DNA from: JAKQDH01 sp029558835
GTDB taxonomy: Bacteria; Planctomycetota; Phycisphaerae; UBA1845
Assembly: GCA_035356615.1 (NCBI GenBank)
Contig: DAOQSN010000022.1
Coordinates: 26,399 to 90,398 of the forward strand
Length of the DNA: 64,000 nucleotides
Reading direction: 5' to 3'
Shown piece by piece: positions 24,557 to 33,364 of the stretch (its first letter is position 1; the number at the start of each line of letters is the position of its first letter). The position numbers and the translations under genes were made by a program. The notes below the pieces were generated by a model. It was given only the letters and a program-made list of their open reading frames with translations. It searched no databases and was not told where the DNA came from.

Positions 24557-27340
24557 ATGACTCCATCGGCGAGCGGATCAACGCACCGTCGGGTCGACCT
24601 GGCCGCGGACGACGAGTCACCCCGCGGGCTGGGCGCCGCACTGCGAGCCGTCGAGCAACGGGTCCCGTTGCTGCCGGTGGCCGCGGGACTCGCCACCGGC
24701 GTCGCGCTGGATCATTCCTGTGGGCTTGACCCGCGACTGCACCTGGGTGTCTTCGGCCTGGCGGCGTTGGGAACCTGTCTGCCGGCGTTGCGGTGCCGGG
24801 CGGGCACGGTCCTCATCTTCCTGGTCGCGATGGCGGCCGGCGGGTTGCGGCACTATCACGAGCTGCGCTATGTTCCCCCTGACAGCGTCGCTCGCTACGC
24901 GGCCGATCCGCCCGTTCTGGCACGTATCACGGGCACGGTGGCCGATCCGCCTCGCCTGCTCACGGATGACGATGCGCCATTCAAATACTGGATGTACCGC
25001 ACCGAGCGCACCGTGTTCCTGCTCGACGTGGATTCGATCCAGGGGGACACGGAGAACATACCCGTCCGCGGTCGCCTCCGCGTCACGGTAAACCAGGGGG
25101 TGCTCGATCTGCACGAACTTGAGCGGGTGGAACTGTTCGGAATGCTGGCCGCACCGCGACCGCCGGCCAATCCGGGGGCATTCGACTGGGCCTCGTACTA
25201 CCGCCGACAGGGCATCGTGGCCGGCTTCCGCTGCGAACACCGCGAGAGCATCCGCCGCCTCGCACCACCTCGGTTTGACCCGGCGCACGGCTTCCTGAGT
25301 GCGCTGCGCCGGCACGCCCGCGCGATCCTGACCGACGACCTGGCGGCCGGAGCGCCCGAGGAGGCCAGCTTCCTGCAAGCGATGATCATCGGCCACCGTA
25401 CCCAGCTTGACCGCCACCTGAACGACGTGTTCATTCGATCCGGGCTGATGCACTTTCTGGCGGTCAGCGGCAGCAACGTCGGGCTCGTCATGCTGATCAC
25501 CTGGGGCATTTGCCGGATGCTCATGTTGCGCCGGCGGCGGGCAACCTGGATCGTGCTGGCCGCGGTGATTCTCTACGTGGCCGTCACGGAGCCACGGCCG
25601 CCGATCCTGCGCGCCGGGCTGATGGGGGTGTTGTACTGCATTGCTTTGCTCCTGCGCCGACCGCACGCCGCGTTGAACGCAATGGGCGCGGGCGGCACCG
25701 TGCTGATCCTCGTTGATCCCGCCAACGTGTTCGACGCGGGCTTTCTGCTGTCGTTTGCGGCGGTGCTGGGGATGATCTGCCTGGGCCCGGCGTCCGGGAA
25801 CGCTCTGCGGATGCTGGTTACCCGGCTGCGGGCGCGGCGGGCGGACGCGGACATTGACGCGATTGAACTTGACAATGACGCGGCGTGGGACGGCGGGAGC
25901 GTGGACTGGGACTTGGGAAAGGAGCAGTCGTCTTTCGGCAGGTCGCTGGCCCGGCCGCTGCATGGGGTCGCGCGCGCCGTCAGCGCCGGGTGGCGCGCGG
26001 CGCTGGCGTCCGGCGGGCGACTGCTGCGCGGGATGGGGTTGGCTCTGGGACTGTCGATCTGCGCGTGGCTGCCGACCGCGCCGATCACGGCCTGTTACTT
26101 CGGGCGGCTGCAACCCTGGGGAGCGCCCAACACGCTGCTCGTGTATCCGTTGATCGGCGTGACCATGTTCCTGGGCAACCTGAAGCTCCTTGTGGGGATC
26201 ATCTCGCCGACCGCGGCTTCGCTGCTGACGCCGCTGCTGACCTGGACGGACGCGCTGCTGATCTGGATCGTCGAGCGCTTGGCGGAGTTGCCGTGGTCGT
26301 CACTGACCGTTCCCGCGCCACCGGCGTGGGTGATGGCACCGTATTACGCGTGGCTGGCGGCGCTGGCGTGGCTGTTCGCACCACCGGCGCGGAGTCGCGC
26401 GACGGCGCAGGCGCGGGACGCCACCGCGGGTGGGCATGCCCCGCCGGAGCCCGACGCGACGCGGCTGCTGCGCCACCGGATCTGCGCCGCGGCCCTGGTG
26501 GCGTTCGCCCTCGCGGCGGCCGCGTGGTGCTGGCCGCGACCGCCGGGGGAACGCTTGGCGCTGACCGTCCTTGCGGTCGGGCCGGGCAGTGCCAGCGTGC
26601 TCGAGTTGCCTGATGGACGGGTCGTGCTGTTCGACGCGGGCAGTTCGCGGCCTTATGACGTAGGCGCCCACGTGGTCGTGCCGTTTCTCCTTGCACGTGG
26701 GCACACGCGCGTGGACCGGGTCTACGTCAGTCATCCGAACGTGGACCATTTCAGTGGCCTGCCCGGCATCGTCGATACCCTGCCCACCGGACCCGTGGTC
26801 ATCAACGAACGCTTCGAGCTCCACTCCGGTGAGCGTTCCGCGGGCCGCCATCTGCTGGAACTGCTGCACGAACGAGGGCACCCCGTCGAGGTGCTGGACA
26901 ACGCGACGACGCGCTGGTCGATCGGGCCGGTCACCTTCGAGCGCATCTGGCCACCGCCGGTGGAAGAGGTGGAGTTGGACGCCAACGATTCGTCCACGGT
27001 GCTCCGCGTGACGTATGCCGGACACTCGGTCCTGCTGACCGGCGACATCGAGGAGTATCCGCAACGCCTGCTGGCCACTCGGGAGGACATTGCGGCTGAC
27101 GTGCTCGTTCTGCCTCACCACGGCAGTGTGCGTCCCAGCACGGGCGACTTCGTGGCGGCCGTCAAGCCGCAGTACGTCATTCGGTCCAGCGCGCAGCGTC
27201 TCGCGGATGCACCGGAGGCTCTCGCGCCGGCGGTGGGCGGGGCGGAGCTCCTCAGCACGGCCGACCACGGCGCCATCCGCATCACCGTGGACCGGACCGG
27301 CGTGTACCTCCGGTCGCTCGGGGGTGCGACCACGGAGTAA
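24557..27340 (+). CDS. comEC: ComEC/Rec2 family DNA-uptake channel
   Basis: A 927-residue inner-membrane protein that in competent bacteria moves single-stranded DNA into the cytoplasm. An N-terminal soluble OB-like region (about 60-220) is followed by the competence domain with many helices ('HFLAVSGSNVGLVMLITWG' near 295). From about 660 there is a metallo-beta-lactamase-like domain with 'VLFDAGSSRPYDVG', 'SHPNVDHFSGLPG' and 'VLVLPHHGS'. In typical ComEC proteins the second motif is H-x-D-x-D-H; here the middle Asp is Asn, so metal binding may be altered. No other competence genes are in the window. ATG 24557 is the chosen start, 187 bp from the divergent GT2 gene. Confidence 0.92.
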   Translation: MTPSASGSTHRRVDLAADDESPRGLGAALRAVEQRVPLLPVAAGLATGVALDHSCGLDPRLHLGVFGLAALGTCLPALRCRAGTVLIFLVAMAAGGLRHYHELRYVPPDSVARYAADPPVLARITGTVADPPRLLTDDDAPFKYWMYRTERTVFLLDVDSIQGDTENIPVRGRLRVTVNQGVLDLHELERVELFGMLAAPRPPANPGAFDWASYYRRQGIVAGFRCEHRESIRRLAPPRFDPAHGFLSALRRHARAILTDDLAAGAPEEASFLQAMIIGHRTQLDRHLNDVFIRSGLMHFLAVSGSNVGLVMLITWGICRMLMLRRRRATWIVLAAVILYVAVTEPRPPILRAGLMGVLYCIALLLRRPHAALNAMGAGGTVLILVDPANVFDAGFLLSFAAVLGMICLGPASGNALRMLVTRLRARRADADIDAIELDNDAAWDGGSVDWDLGKEQSSFGRSLARPLHGVARAVSAGWRAALASGGRLLRGMGLALGLSICAWLPTAPITACYFGRLQPWGAPNTLLVYPLIGVTMFLGNLKLLVGIISPTAASLLTPLLTWTDALLIWIVERLAELPWSSLTVPAPPAWVMAPYYAWLAALAWLFAPPARSRATAQARDATAGGHAPPEPDATRLLRHRICAAALVAFALAAAAWCWPRPPGERLALTVLAVGPGSASVLELPDGRVVLFDAGSSRPYDVGAHVVVPFLLARGHTRVDRVYVSHPNVDHFSGLPGIVDTLPTGPVVINERFELHSGERSAGRHLLELLHERGHPVEVLDNATTRWSIGPVTFERIWPPPVEEVELDANDSSTVLRVTYAGHSVLLTGDIEEYPQRLLATREDIAADVLVLPHHGSVRPSTGDFVAAVKPQYVIRSSAQRLADAPEALAPAVGGAELLSTADHGAIRITVDRTGVYLRSLGGATTE

Positions 27341-27351
27341 AAATCCCCTGG

Positions 27352-27843
27352 TCAGAACGGCGGTGGTTCGCCGGGGGGCGGCTCTCCGGGGAACTCGGGC
27401 CCCGGGGGCATGCCCGGCTCGCCCGTGGGCGGGCGCGTGGGCCGCGGCTGGGCCAGCACGAGCTCGAGCCGGGCCTCGCGCAGCAGGGAGCCGTTACAGT
27501 AGAGCTGAACGCGGTACTCGCCGGACTGGGGGAAAACCAGCCCGTGGAACTGGAGGGCCAAGTTGGCGATCGCCCGCGGGTCCTTGAACTCCACCACGCC
27601 CTTGCCTTCGATCAGCGGCTTGCGCTCCTCGTTGGAGTCCACGATGCGCAGCATCAGGTCGTTGCGGCCATGCCCATCCGTGAGGGCGACGAAGACGCAG
27701 AGCTGGGGGTGCCCCGCGGGAAAGCGCAGAGCGTGAATCCGCGAGAACATCCCGATCAGCGACTGCTTGCCGGTGATCCGATCGGTGATGATCTGATCGC
27801 AAAGGATCAGGGCCAGTACGTCAGGCGAAGGTTTGTGTGTCAT
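27352..27843 (-). CDS. Conserved hypothetical protein (DUF6941-like)
   Basis: A 163-residue cytoplasmic protein with no signal or membrane segment. It begins 'DVLALILCDQIITDRITGKQ' (about 8-27), then 'SLIGMFSRIHALRFPAGHP' and a beta-rich core with 'FHGLVFPQSGEYRVQLYCNG'. The 'CD...TGK.SLIG.F..I....FP' pattern resembles the DUF6941 family of unknown function. The C-terminus is a Pro/Gly-rich tail with repeated 'GEPPP'. The start is ATG 27843; an in-frame upstream extension of 89 codons lacks conserved features. It is convergent with comEC, 11 bp apart. Confidence 0.7.
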   Translation of the reverse strand: MTHKPSPDVLALILCDQIITDRITGKQSLIGMFSRIHALRFPAGHPQLCVFVALTDGHGRNDLMLRIVDSNEERKPLIEGKGVVEFKDPRAIANLALQFHGLVFPQSGEYRVQLYCNGSLLREARLELVLAQPRPTRPPTGEPGMPPGPEFPGEPPPGEPPPF

Positions 27844-28269
27844 GGCAGCCCACCTAACGGATCCTACGAGAAGTCCGGCGTCATCCAGCCGCCGGCCAGG
27901 ACGGCGCGCATTGTACCGGCATCTCCGCCGGGCGGACAGACCGCCCGGTCCGGTGAAGAGCCACAGCACCCGTAGCGTCTGCCCCCTGCATGTGCCGTAG
28001 CATCGGCCCCCTTGGCCGACGTGGACGACGAAGAGCCCGGCGTTGGGAACCACCGCGGCGCTTTTCCCTCCTACGTCGCCCGCGGGGGGCGACGCCAGTC
28101 CCGCACGCATTCCCGCAGCACGACGTCAAGCCTCGTCGCTGTTGATTCGTCAGCCAGCTTGGTTCAGAATGCCCCCGGATTGCGATCAAGACCCTCGCGC
28201 GGGTCTGGAAGCGGTCCCGCGGCGGCGGGTTTCGAGTACTCAGTGCCCTTACGGCAGTCGGGAGTAGCC
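27844..28269. repeat. Intergenic region with two hairpin repeats before sucC
   Basis: A 426-bp divergent gap. It holds two copies of the GCGTCGGCC/GGCCGACGC hairpin family (about 27999-28025 and 28073-28096). The promoters of sucC and of the DUF6941-like gene should lie here. No gene is seen. Confidence 0.5.
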
Positions 28270-29433
28270 ATGAAGGTCCACGAGTATCAGGCCAGGGCGT
28301 TGTTGGCGGAGGCGGGGGTGCCGGTACCGCCGTCGGAGGTCGTGGAGACCGTCGAGCAGGCGGGGGCGGCCTACGAGAAGTTGCAGGGTCGCGTGGTGGT
28401 CAAGGCCCAGGTCTTCGCCGGCGGGCGCGGCAAAGCCGGCTTCGTCAAGCTCTGCGACTCGGTCGAGCAGGTCCGCGAGGCCGCCGGGTTCATGCTCACC
28501 AACCGCATGGTCTCCAAGCAGACCGGGCCGGCGGGCGTGCCGGTACGGAAGCTGCTGATCGCCTCGGCCGTCGAAATCGACAGCGAGTACTACGCGGCCG
28601 TCGTCGTCGACCGCGCCCGCCGCCGACCCGTGGTCATGGTCTCGCGCGAAGGCGGCGTCGAGATCGAGGAGGTGGCGGCCCGCAACCCCGGTGCCATCTT
28701 CAAGCAGTGGCTGCACCCGCACCTGAGCCTGTTGCACTTCCAGACGGCCCAGCTCGTGGCCGCCCTGGGGCTGACGGACAAGGAACAGGCGCAGGCGGCC
28801 GGGCGCGTGCTGCGCGGCCTGGTCGATGTCTTCTACAAGTACGACTGCTCGCTCGCCGAGATCAACCCGCTGGTGCGGACGAAGGCCGGGCAGATCGTGG
28901 CCATCGACGCCAAGCTCAACTTCGACGACAACGCCGTCTTCCGCCACCCCCGGTTGCAGGAGATGTTCGACCCCACCGAAGAAAACCCCAACGAACTGCG
29001 GGCGAAGCAGTACGATCTCTCGTACATCGCGCTGGACGGCAACATCGGTTGCCTGGTCAACGGCGCCGGTCTGGCCATGTCCACCATGGACCTCATTAAG
29101 CTGCACGGGGGCGAGCCGGCGAACTTCCTCGACGTGGGCGGCTCCGTCACCGCTGAGGGAGCGACCGAGGCGTTCCGCATTATCCTGTCGGACCCGAACG
29201 TGAAGGGCATCCTCGTCAACATCTTCGGCGGGATTGCGAAGTGCGATACCATCGCCGAGGCAGTCGTGGCGGCCGCCAAGGAGGTGGGCTTCACGGTCCC
29301 GGTCGTCGTGCGCCTGGAAGGCACCAACGTCGAGCGTGCCCGGCAGATGCTGCAAGAAGCGAAGATCCCGCAGATCATCACTGCCACCGACCTGACCGAC
29401 GCGGCGAAGAAGGTGTGCGCTCAGGTAGCGTAG
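28270..29433 (+). CDS. sucC: Succinyl-CoA synthetase, beta subunit
   Basis: 387 residues, normal length. The beta subunit carries the ATP-grasp nucleotide site and pairs with the alpha subunit SucD to interconvert succinyl-CoA and succinate in the TCA cycle. Motifs are 'MKVHEYQARALLAEAGVPVP' at the N-terminus, 'KAQVFAGGRGKAGFVKL' (about 44-60), 'SLAEINPLV', 'NIGCLVNGAGLAMSTMD' and 'GILVNIFGGIAKCDTIAEA' near 316. ATG 28270 has GGAG 5 bases upstream. Unusually, no sucD follows: the next gene is convergent and unrelated. The alpha subunit must be encoded elsewhere in the genome. Confidence 0.96.
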   Translation: MKVHEYQARALLAEAGVPVPPSEVVETVEQAGAAYEKLQGRVVVKAQVFAGGRGKAGFVKLCDSVEQVREAAGFMLTNRMVSKQTGPAGVPVRKLLIASAVEIDSEYYAAVVVDRARRRPVVMVSREGGVEIEEVAARNPGAIFKQWLHPHLSLLHFQTAQLVAALGLTDKEQAQAAGRVLRGLVDVFYKYDCSLAEINPLVRTKAGQIVAIDAKLNFDDNAVFRHPRLQEMFDPTEENPNELRAKQYDLSYIALDGNIGCLVNGAGLAMSTMDLIKLHGGEPANFLDVGGSVTAEGATEAFRIILSDPNVKGILVNIFGGIAKCDTIAEAVVAAAKEVGFTVPVVVRLEGTNVERARQMLQEAKIPQIITATDLTDAAKKVCAQVA

Positions 29434-29865
29434 GGCCAACCCCGCCCGTCGCGGGGAATATCGAATAGCGAAGAGCCAACAGCGAAAGCGGAAGGCAAGA
29501 GGGTGACGTAGGGCAGGCTCTGCCCGCCGCGACTACAGTCTCTGATACGGGTCCGAGGTTCTGAAGGGAACTGTCGTCCGCCCTGCGGGCGGAAGAGAAT
29601 AGAAGAGGAGGGTGGAGCAGTCCCAGGGCCTGGAAGGCCCTGGCAACGTTCGTCCGCCCTTCGGGCGAGGAGCGAATGTTCTCGCCCGCGCACCTCGCGA
29701 ACCCGCATCTTCGCCCAGAGGGCCAACAACTAATTCGCCCGGAGGGCGCGCGGTCGTTGCCAGGTATTTCAAGTCCCTGGAAGGCGAGCAACCTGCTCTC
29801 CCTTCTCCTTGTCTTCGCCCGGAGGGCGCGCGACAGTCCCCACACCGTGCCCGCCCGTCAATCAC
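29434..29865. repeat. Repeat-rich gap after sucC
   Basis: No gene in 432 bp. Variants of a CGCCC(T/G)(N)GGGCG hairpin recur: CGCCCTGCGGGCG near 29580, CGCCCTTCGGGCG near 29655, and TTCGCCCGGAGGGCGCGCG near 29731 and again near 29815. The phrase CCTGGAAGGC(C) also occurs twice. The array lies in the convergent region where terminators of sucC and the hydrolase gene are expected. Confidence 0.55.
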
Positions 29866-30870
29866 TCAGCGCTGAGCGTCCTCCATCCGGGCCGCAAGAA
29901 AGGTCCTGACTGCCCGCAGAAACGCCTCCGGCTCCTCCTCCATCGGCAGGTGGCCCGACCGTTGGAGACGCACCAACTGCGCATACGGCAACGCGTCGGC
30001 CATCTCCACCGCGAGCGACACGTCAAACACCGTGTCATGCTCGCCCCAGATGAGCAACGCGGGATGCTCGATCTCGGGCAGCTCCAGCAGCGGCAACGGG
30101 TCGGCCACGGGAGCCAGAAAACCATCAAATGCCAGGTCAAACCCCTCCACCCGCAGGCGCGTCAGATACCCCTCCACCATGTCGGCCGTCACCACGGTCT
30201 TGTCGTAGACCGCGTCCCGCAACGCCCCGCGGATGTTGCGTGTGGTCAGCACGACGTTGCCGAGATACCACCGGGCCGCCGGCTTCAGCACGGCCGGCAC
30301 CCGCAAACCACCGAACTGCGCCAGTTCCTGCACGCCATCGACGATCACCAGCGAACGCACCCGCTGCGGATGCCGCGCGGCCAGGTGCAGCGCCACCCCG
30401 GCCCCGTACGAGTGCCCGACGACGTGCACCTGCTGAATGCCGAGCCGATCGAGCAGCCTGATGACCAGCTCAAGCTGCCCGGCCGGTGAATACGCCTCCG
30501 CCGCCACCGGCCGCTCCGTGTAGCCGAACCCGTTGAGATCAACGGCCAGCACGTCAAACGACCCGGCCAGCCCCGGCATGATCTTGCGCCACTCGAACGT
30601 GGACCCGCCGAACCCATGCAGCAGCAGCACGGTCTCCCCCGCCCCGGCGCGCTCGATGTGAACCGACTGCCCCTCGATGTCCACAAACTCACCGGCCGGC
30701 ACCCGCGCCAGGACGGAGTCGTAGCTTTCCCACGGCATGCAGCCGGCGGCGGAGAGTAACACGCTCGCCAGCAGCGCAACCGACACGCCGCGCCCCACAC
30801 CGATCGGGCACGTACGCCCATTCCCGACAAGCGAGAACCGCGGCGACAACGCCAAGAAACTCGCTCGCAT
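29866..30870 (-). CDS. Alpha/beta hydrolase, predicted lipoprotein
   Basis: A 334-residue secreted hydrolase. A hydrophobic segment ends in a lipobox-like 'LLSAAGC' (Cys 44), suggesting lipid anchoring. The alpha/beta-hydrolase core shows the oxyanion motif 'LLLHGFGGS' (82-90), the nucleophile elbow 'GHSYGAG' with Ser 154, the acid in 'LLIWGEHDTVF' and the His in 'LQRSGHLPMEEEPE'. All three catalytic residues are present. The substrate is unknown; relatives include haloalkane dehalogenase-like and epoxide-hydrolase-like enzymes. ATG 30870 has GGAAG about 6 bases upstream; ATG 30885 is possible. It lies 38 bp after the zinc-ribbon protein gene on the same strand. Confidence 0.85.
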   Translation of the reverse strand: MRASFLALSPRFSLVGNGRTCPIGVGRGVSVALLASVLLSAAGCMPWESYDSVLARVPAGEFVDIEGQSVHIERAGAGETVLLLHGFGGSTFEWRKIMPGLAGSFDVLAVDLNGFGYTERPVAAEAYSPAGQLELVIRLLDRLGIQQVHVVGHSYGAGVALHLAARHPQRVRSLVIVDGVQELAQFGGLRVPAVLKPAARWYLGNVVLTTRNIRGALRDAVYDKTVVTADMVEGYLTRLRVEGFDLAFDGFLAPVADPLPLLELPEIEHPALLIWGEHDTVFDVSLAVEMADALPYAQLVRLQRSGHLPMEEEPEAFLRAVRTFLAARMEDAQR

Positions 30871-30908
30871 GTTTCTTCCGCCCATCGCGCCCACGTCGCC
30901 TCCGTTTC

Positions 30909-31340
30909 TTACCCCCCGTCCTCCTCCTGGCTCCGCACGCGTTCCGCAAGGGTGAGGTGCGCGAAGAAGTTGCGGATCCGGCGCCACAGGTGGACCGTGA
31001 AGGCGGCCGTCATGGCCGTGGCGAGCATGCTCAGGTAGAACAGGCCCGATTCGAACGGGTTGAGGGACCACCCCAGTAGCGTGATACTCAGCATCGCGCT
31101 ACCCACCAGGCCGACCATGTCGGCAATCGGGAAACGCGGTAAGAGCGGCAGGAAAATGCCCTTCATCGTCAGCGGATGGGCATCGTATTCGTGCCCGCAC
31201 TCGGGGCAGCGGCCCGTGTAGGGCAGCATCCGCAGGCTGTAGGCACACTTGCCACAGTACAACGCGTGCGTGATCCGGGTGTCGAGGACCGGGTCTTCGG
31301 GCAAATACCGCGACTTCTCGAATTGCGATTCACCGGTCAT
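30909..31340 (-). CDS. Zinc-ribbon membrane protein of unknown function
   Basis: A 143-residue protein with an N-terminal zinc ribbon (Cys 29, 32, 45, 48; 'YCGKCAYSLRMLPYTGRC' then 'PECG') followed by two transmembrane helices (about 68-90 and 97-115). Proteins pairing a 'C..C.Y.L.......CPECG' ribbon with membrane helices are frequent in planctomycetes, with no assigned function. It shares its strand with the hydrolase gene and may be co-transcribed. No ribosome site is obvious before ATG 31340. The 21-bp tandem array and the assembly gap lie just upstream. Confidence 0.78.
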   Translation of the reverse strand: MTGESQFEKSRYLPEDPVLDTRITHALYCGKCAYSLRMLPYTGRCPECGHEYDAHPLTMKGIFLPLLPRFPIADMVGLVGSAMLSITLLGWSLNPFESGLFYLSMLATAMTAAFTVHLWRRIRNFFAHLTLAERVRSQEEDGG

Positions 31341-31389
31341 GGCTAGCGCGTCGGAGTTCCTAACAGACTCCCCGAGATACGCTTCACGA

Positions 31390-31605
31390 GCGACGCTTCA
31401 CGCTTCACGAACGACGCTTCACGCTTCACGAACGACGCTTCACGCNNNNNNNNNNNNNNNNNNNNNNNNNNNNNNNNNNNNNNNNNNNNNNNNNNNNNNN
31501 NNNNNNNNNNNNNNNNNNNNNNNNNNNNNNNNNNNNNNNNNNNNNCGACGCTTCACGCTTCACGAACGACGCTTCACGCTTCACGAACGACGCTTCACGC
31601 CCGCG
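31390..31605. repeat. 21-bp tandem repeat array interrupted by an assembly gap
   Basis: Units of 21 bases (CGACGCTTCACGCTTCACGAA), themselves three heptamers, occur in tandem on both sides of 100 Ns (31446-31545). About two and a half units are visible to the left and to the right. The gap is probably a collapsed array of unknown length. The array lies between ftsY and the zinc-ribbon gene. Any reading frame across it (heptad 'RRFTLHE') is artefactual. Confidence 0.9.
31446..31545. other. Assembly gap (100 N)
   Basis: Exactly 100 undetermined bases, the usual placeholder for a scaffold gap of unknown size, flanked on both sides by the same 21-bp repeat. Confidence 0.98.
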
Positions 31606-31613
31606 GCTCTCCC

Positions 31614-31654
31614 CCCTCACCCTAACCCTCTCCCCCCAGGGGGAGAGGGGACGG
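31614..31654. repeat. 'CCCTCTCCC/GGGAGAGGG' hairpin repeat, copy 1
   Basis: The sequence CCCTCTCCCCCCAGGGGGAGAGGG forms a strong hairpin 3 bp beyond the ftsY stop, preceded by CCCTCACCCTAA. It is one of five copies within 2.3 kb (31614, 32604, 32721, 32865, 33875). By position it could serve as the ftsY terminator, though it lacks a T-run. Confidence 0.75.
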
Positions 31655-31656
31655 AC

Positions 31657-32571
31657 CTACTCCGCGAAGAGGGCTTCGACGAAGGTGGCCGGGTCGAACG
31701 GTTCGATGTCGGCCGGAGTTTCGCCCAAGCCCACGAACTTCACCGGCACGTGAAGCTGGTCCCGAATCCCCACTACGATGCCGCCCTTCGCGCTGCCGTC
31801 GAGCTTCGCCAGGATGATGCCGCTCACCGCCACGTGCTCGGAAAACTGCCGGGCCTGATTCACCGCGTTCTGCCCGATCGTGGCATCGAGCACCAGCAGC
31901 ACCTCGTGCGGGGCCCCTGGAATCTTGCGTTGCACAACCTTCTGAATCTTCCCCAACTCGCGCATCAGGTTGTCCTGCGTGTGCAGCCGACCGGCCGTGT
32001 CGATCAGGAGAACGTCGGTCTGCCGCGCGGTGGCCGCCTCGCAGGCGTCGTAGGCAACGGCACCGGGGTCCGCCCCCTGGTCGTGCCGGACGATCTTCAC
32101 GCCGATGCGCTCGGACCAGATGGTAAGTTGCTCGACGGCGGCCGCCCGGTAGGTGTCGCACGCGCCGAGGATGACCTTCTTGCCCTGCTGGTTGAGGTAG
32201 TAGGCCAGTTTGGCGACGCTCGTCGTCTTGCCCGAGCCGTTGATGCCGGTGACGAGGATGACGGTCGGCCCGGAGGCGGCGTAGTGCAGCGTGCGGTCCG
32301 CCTCCGGCCACATCGAGATGATGTGGTTCTTGAGGAACTCGGTGACCTGCTGTTCCTCGACGATCTGCCCGCCGCGCCAGCCGGTGCGCACGATGTCCAT
32401 GAGTTTGGCGGTGGTGGCCGGCCCGAAGTCGCCCGTCAGCATCGTGTCTTCGAGTCGCTTGAGCGTCTCTTCGTCGATCTTCCTGCCCATGCGCAGGACG
32501 GAGCGGAATCCGGCACTGACCTTCTCCCGCGTGCGTGCGAGCCCCTTCTTGAGCCGATCGAACAACCCCAT
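31657..32571 (-). CDS. ftsY: Signal recognition particle receptor FtsY
   Basis: A 304-residue SRP GTPase that docks ribosome-SRP complexes at the membrane. Its NG domain is complete: 'GINGSGKTTSVAKLA' (P-loop, near 109), 'ACDTYRAAAVEQL', 'VLLIDTAGRLHTQDNLM', 'LDATIGQNAVNQA', 'AKLDGSAKGG' and 'FVGLGETPADIEPFDP'. The acidic A domain found in E. coli is almost absent; the protein starts directly with 'MGLFDRLKKGL', as in many non-enterobacterial FtsY. It lies downstream of nusB on the same strand, across a 343-bp gap filled with hairpin repeats. Confidence 0.97.
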   Translation of the reverse strand: MGLFDRLKKGLARTREKVSAGFRSVLRMGRKIDEETLKRLEDTMLTGDFGPATTAKLMDIVRTGWRGGQIVEEQQVTEFLKNHIISMWPEADRTLHYAASGPTVILVTGINGSGKTTSVAKLAYYLNQQGKKVILGACDTYRAAAVEQLTIWSERIGVKIVRHDQGADPGAVAYDACEAATARQTDVLLIDTAGRLHTQDNLMRELGKIQKVVQRKIPGAPHEVLLVLDATIGQNAVNQARQFSEHVAVSGIILAKLDGSAKGGIVVGIRDQLHVPVKFVGLGETPADIEPFDPATFVEALFAE

Positions 32572-32914
32572 CAGCTTTCTTCCTCTGTCCCGGCGGCTAG
32601 AAGCCCCTCTCCCTCCCAGGGAGAGGGGTAGGGGTGAGGGTCGAGGCGGCCGAGCATTCCGCCCTCACCTTGCGCTTCTGTATCCCACGCTGCGCTTGGC
32701 GGCTTTGCGGACGCCGCCTGCCCCCTCACCCTGCGCTCTCCCCCCACGGGGAGAGGGGTCTACTGTCTCGGGCCTCCTGCCTATTGCCCACGCCGCCCCC
32801 CACCATTGCACGTCTCCCTCAATCGACACTCGGCAATCGTCAATCGTCAATGGATGCCCCGCCGCCCTCACCCCTGCCCTTCTCCCGACGGGAGAGGGGT
32901 TTACGCAGGCACCC
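32572..32914. repeat. Intergenic cluster of three hairpin repeats and short heptamers
   Basis: No gene. Three members of the CCCTCTCCC/GGGAGAGGG family lie at 32604-32640, 32721-32759 and 32865-32901, each next to a CCCTCACCC motif. Two CAATCGT heptamers with a partial third occur at 32834-32851. This region separates nusB from ftsY on the same strand, so the hairpins may set relative expression or terminate transcription. Confidence 0.7.
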
Positions 32915-33358
32915 TCAAGAACCCTGAGAACTCTGCCCTGCGCTCTTCAGGATCCGGTCGAGCACGCCGTTGACGAACGCCGGCGAGTCGCGCCCGCCGT
33001 ACTCGCGCGCGATCTCGATGGCCTCGTTAATCACGACCTTCGGCGGCACCTCCGCGCGGAGCAGTTCCACGACGGCCACCCGCAGCACGTTCCGCTCCAC
33101 GGTCGAAATCCGGGCGAGGTCCCAGTTCGCGCTGGTCCTGGCGATCCACTCATCCACCTCCTGTTGCCGGGCGCGGAAGTCCTGCACCAACGCGGTGGTG
33201 TACACAACAGCCGGCGGGGAAACCTCCAGTTCCGGACGCCATTCCGCGATGGCCGCCAGCAGTTCCGCCATGGCCTCCGCCGAGAATTCCCCCTGCACCT
33301 CCCATTGACAGAGAGTCTGCATCGCCAGGACACGGGCTGCCCGACGGTCCTTGGTCAT
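32915..33358 (-). CDS. nusB: Transcription antitermination factor NusB
   Basis: A 147-residue, all-helical RNA-binding protein that with NusE (S10) binds boxA in rRNA leaders. It matches NusB over its full length: 'RRAARVLAMQTLCQWEV' at the start, 'ERNVLRVAVVELL' near the middle, 'PPKVVINEAIEIAREYGG' and 'PAFVNGVLDRI' at the end. It starts 6 bp after the ribH stop, the usual ribH-nusB operon arrangement. Confidence 0.96.
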   Translation of the reverse strand: MTKDRRAARVLAMQTLCQWEVQGEFSAEAMAELLAAIAEWRPELEVSPPAVVYTTALVQDFRARQQEVDEWIARTSANWDLARISTVERNVLRVAVVELLRAEVPPKVVINEAIEIAREYGGRDSPAFVNGVLDRILKSAGQSSQGS

Positions 33359-33364
33359 GGGGAA

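Noticed and set aside
22888..24729. A 613-codon plus-strand frame opposite the GT2 gene
   Set aside because: Composition is Arg/Gln/His-rich with no domain. The minus-strand GT2 has all catalytic motifs.
31390..31605. Possible CRISPR array at the tandem repeats
   Set aside because: Repeats are contiguous, with no spacers, and no cas genes are present.
31249..32631. A 460-codon frame running through the assembly gap and opposite ftsY
   Set aside because: It is read through Ns and a tandem repeat, and is antisense to a certain ftsY.
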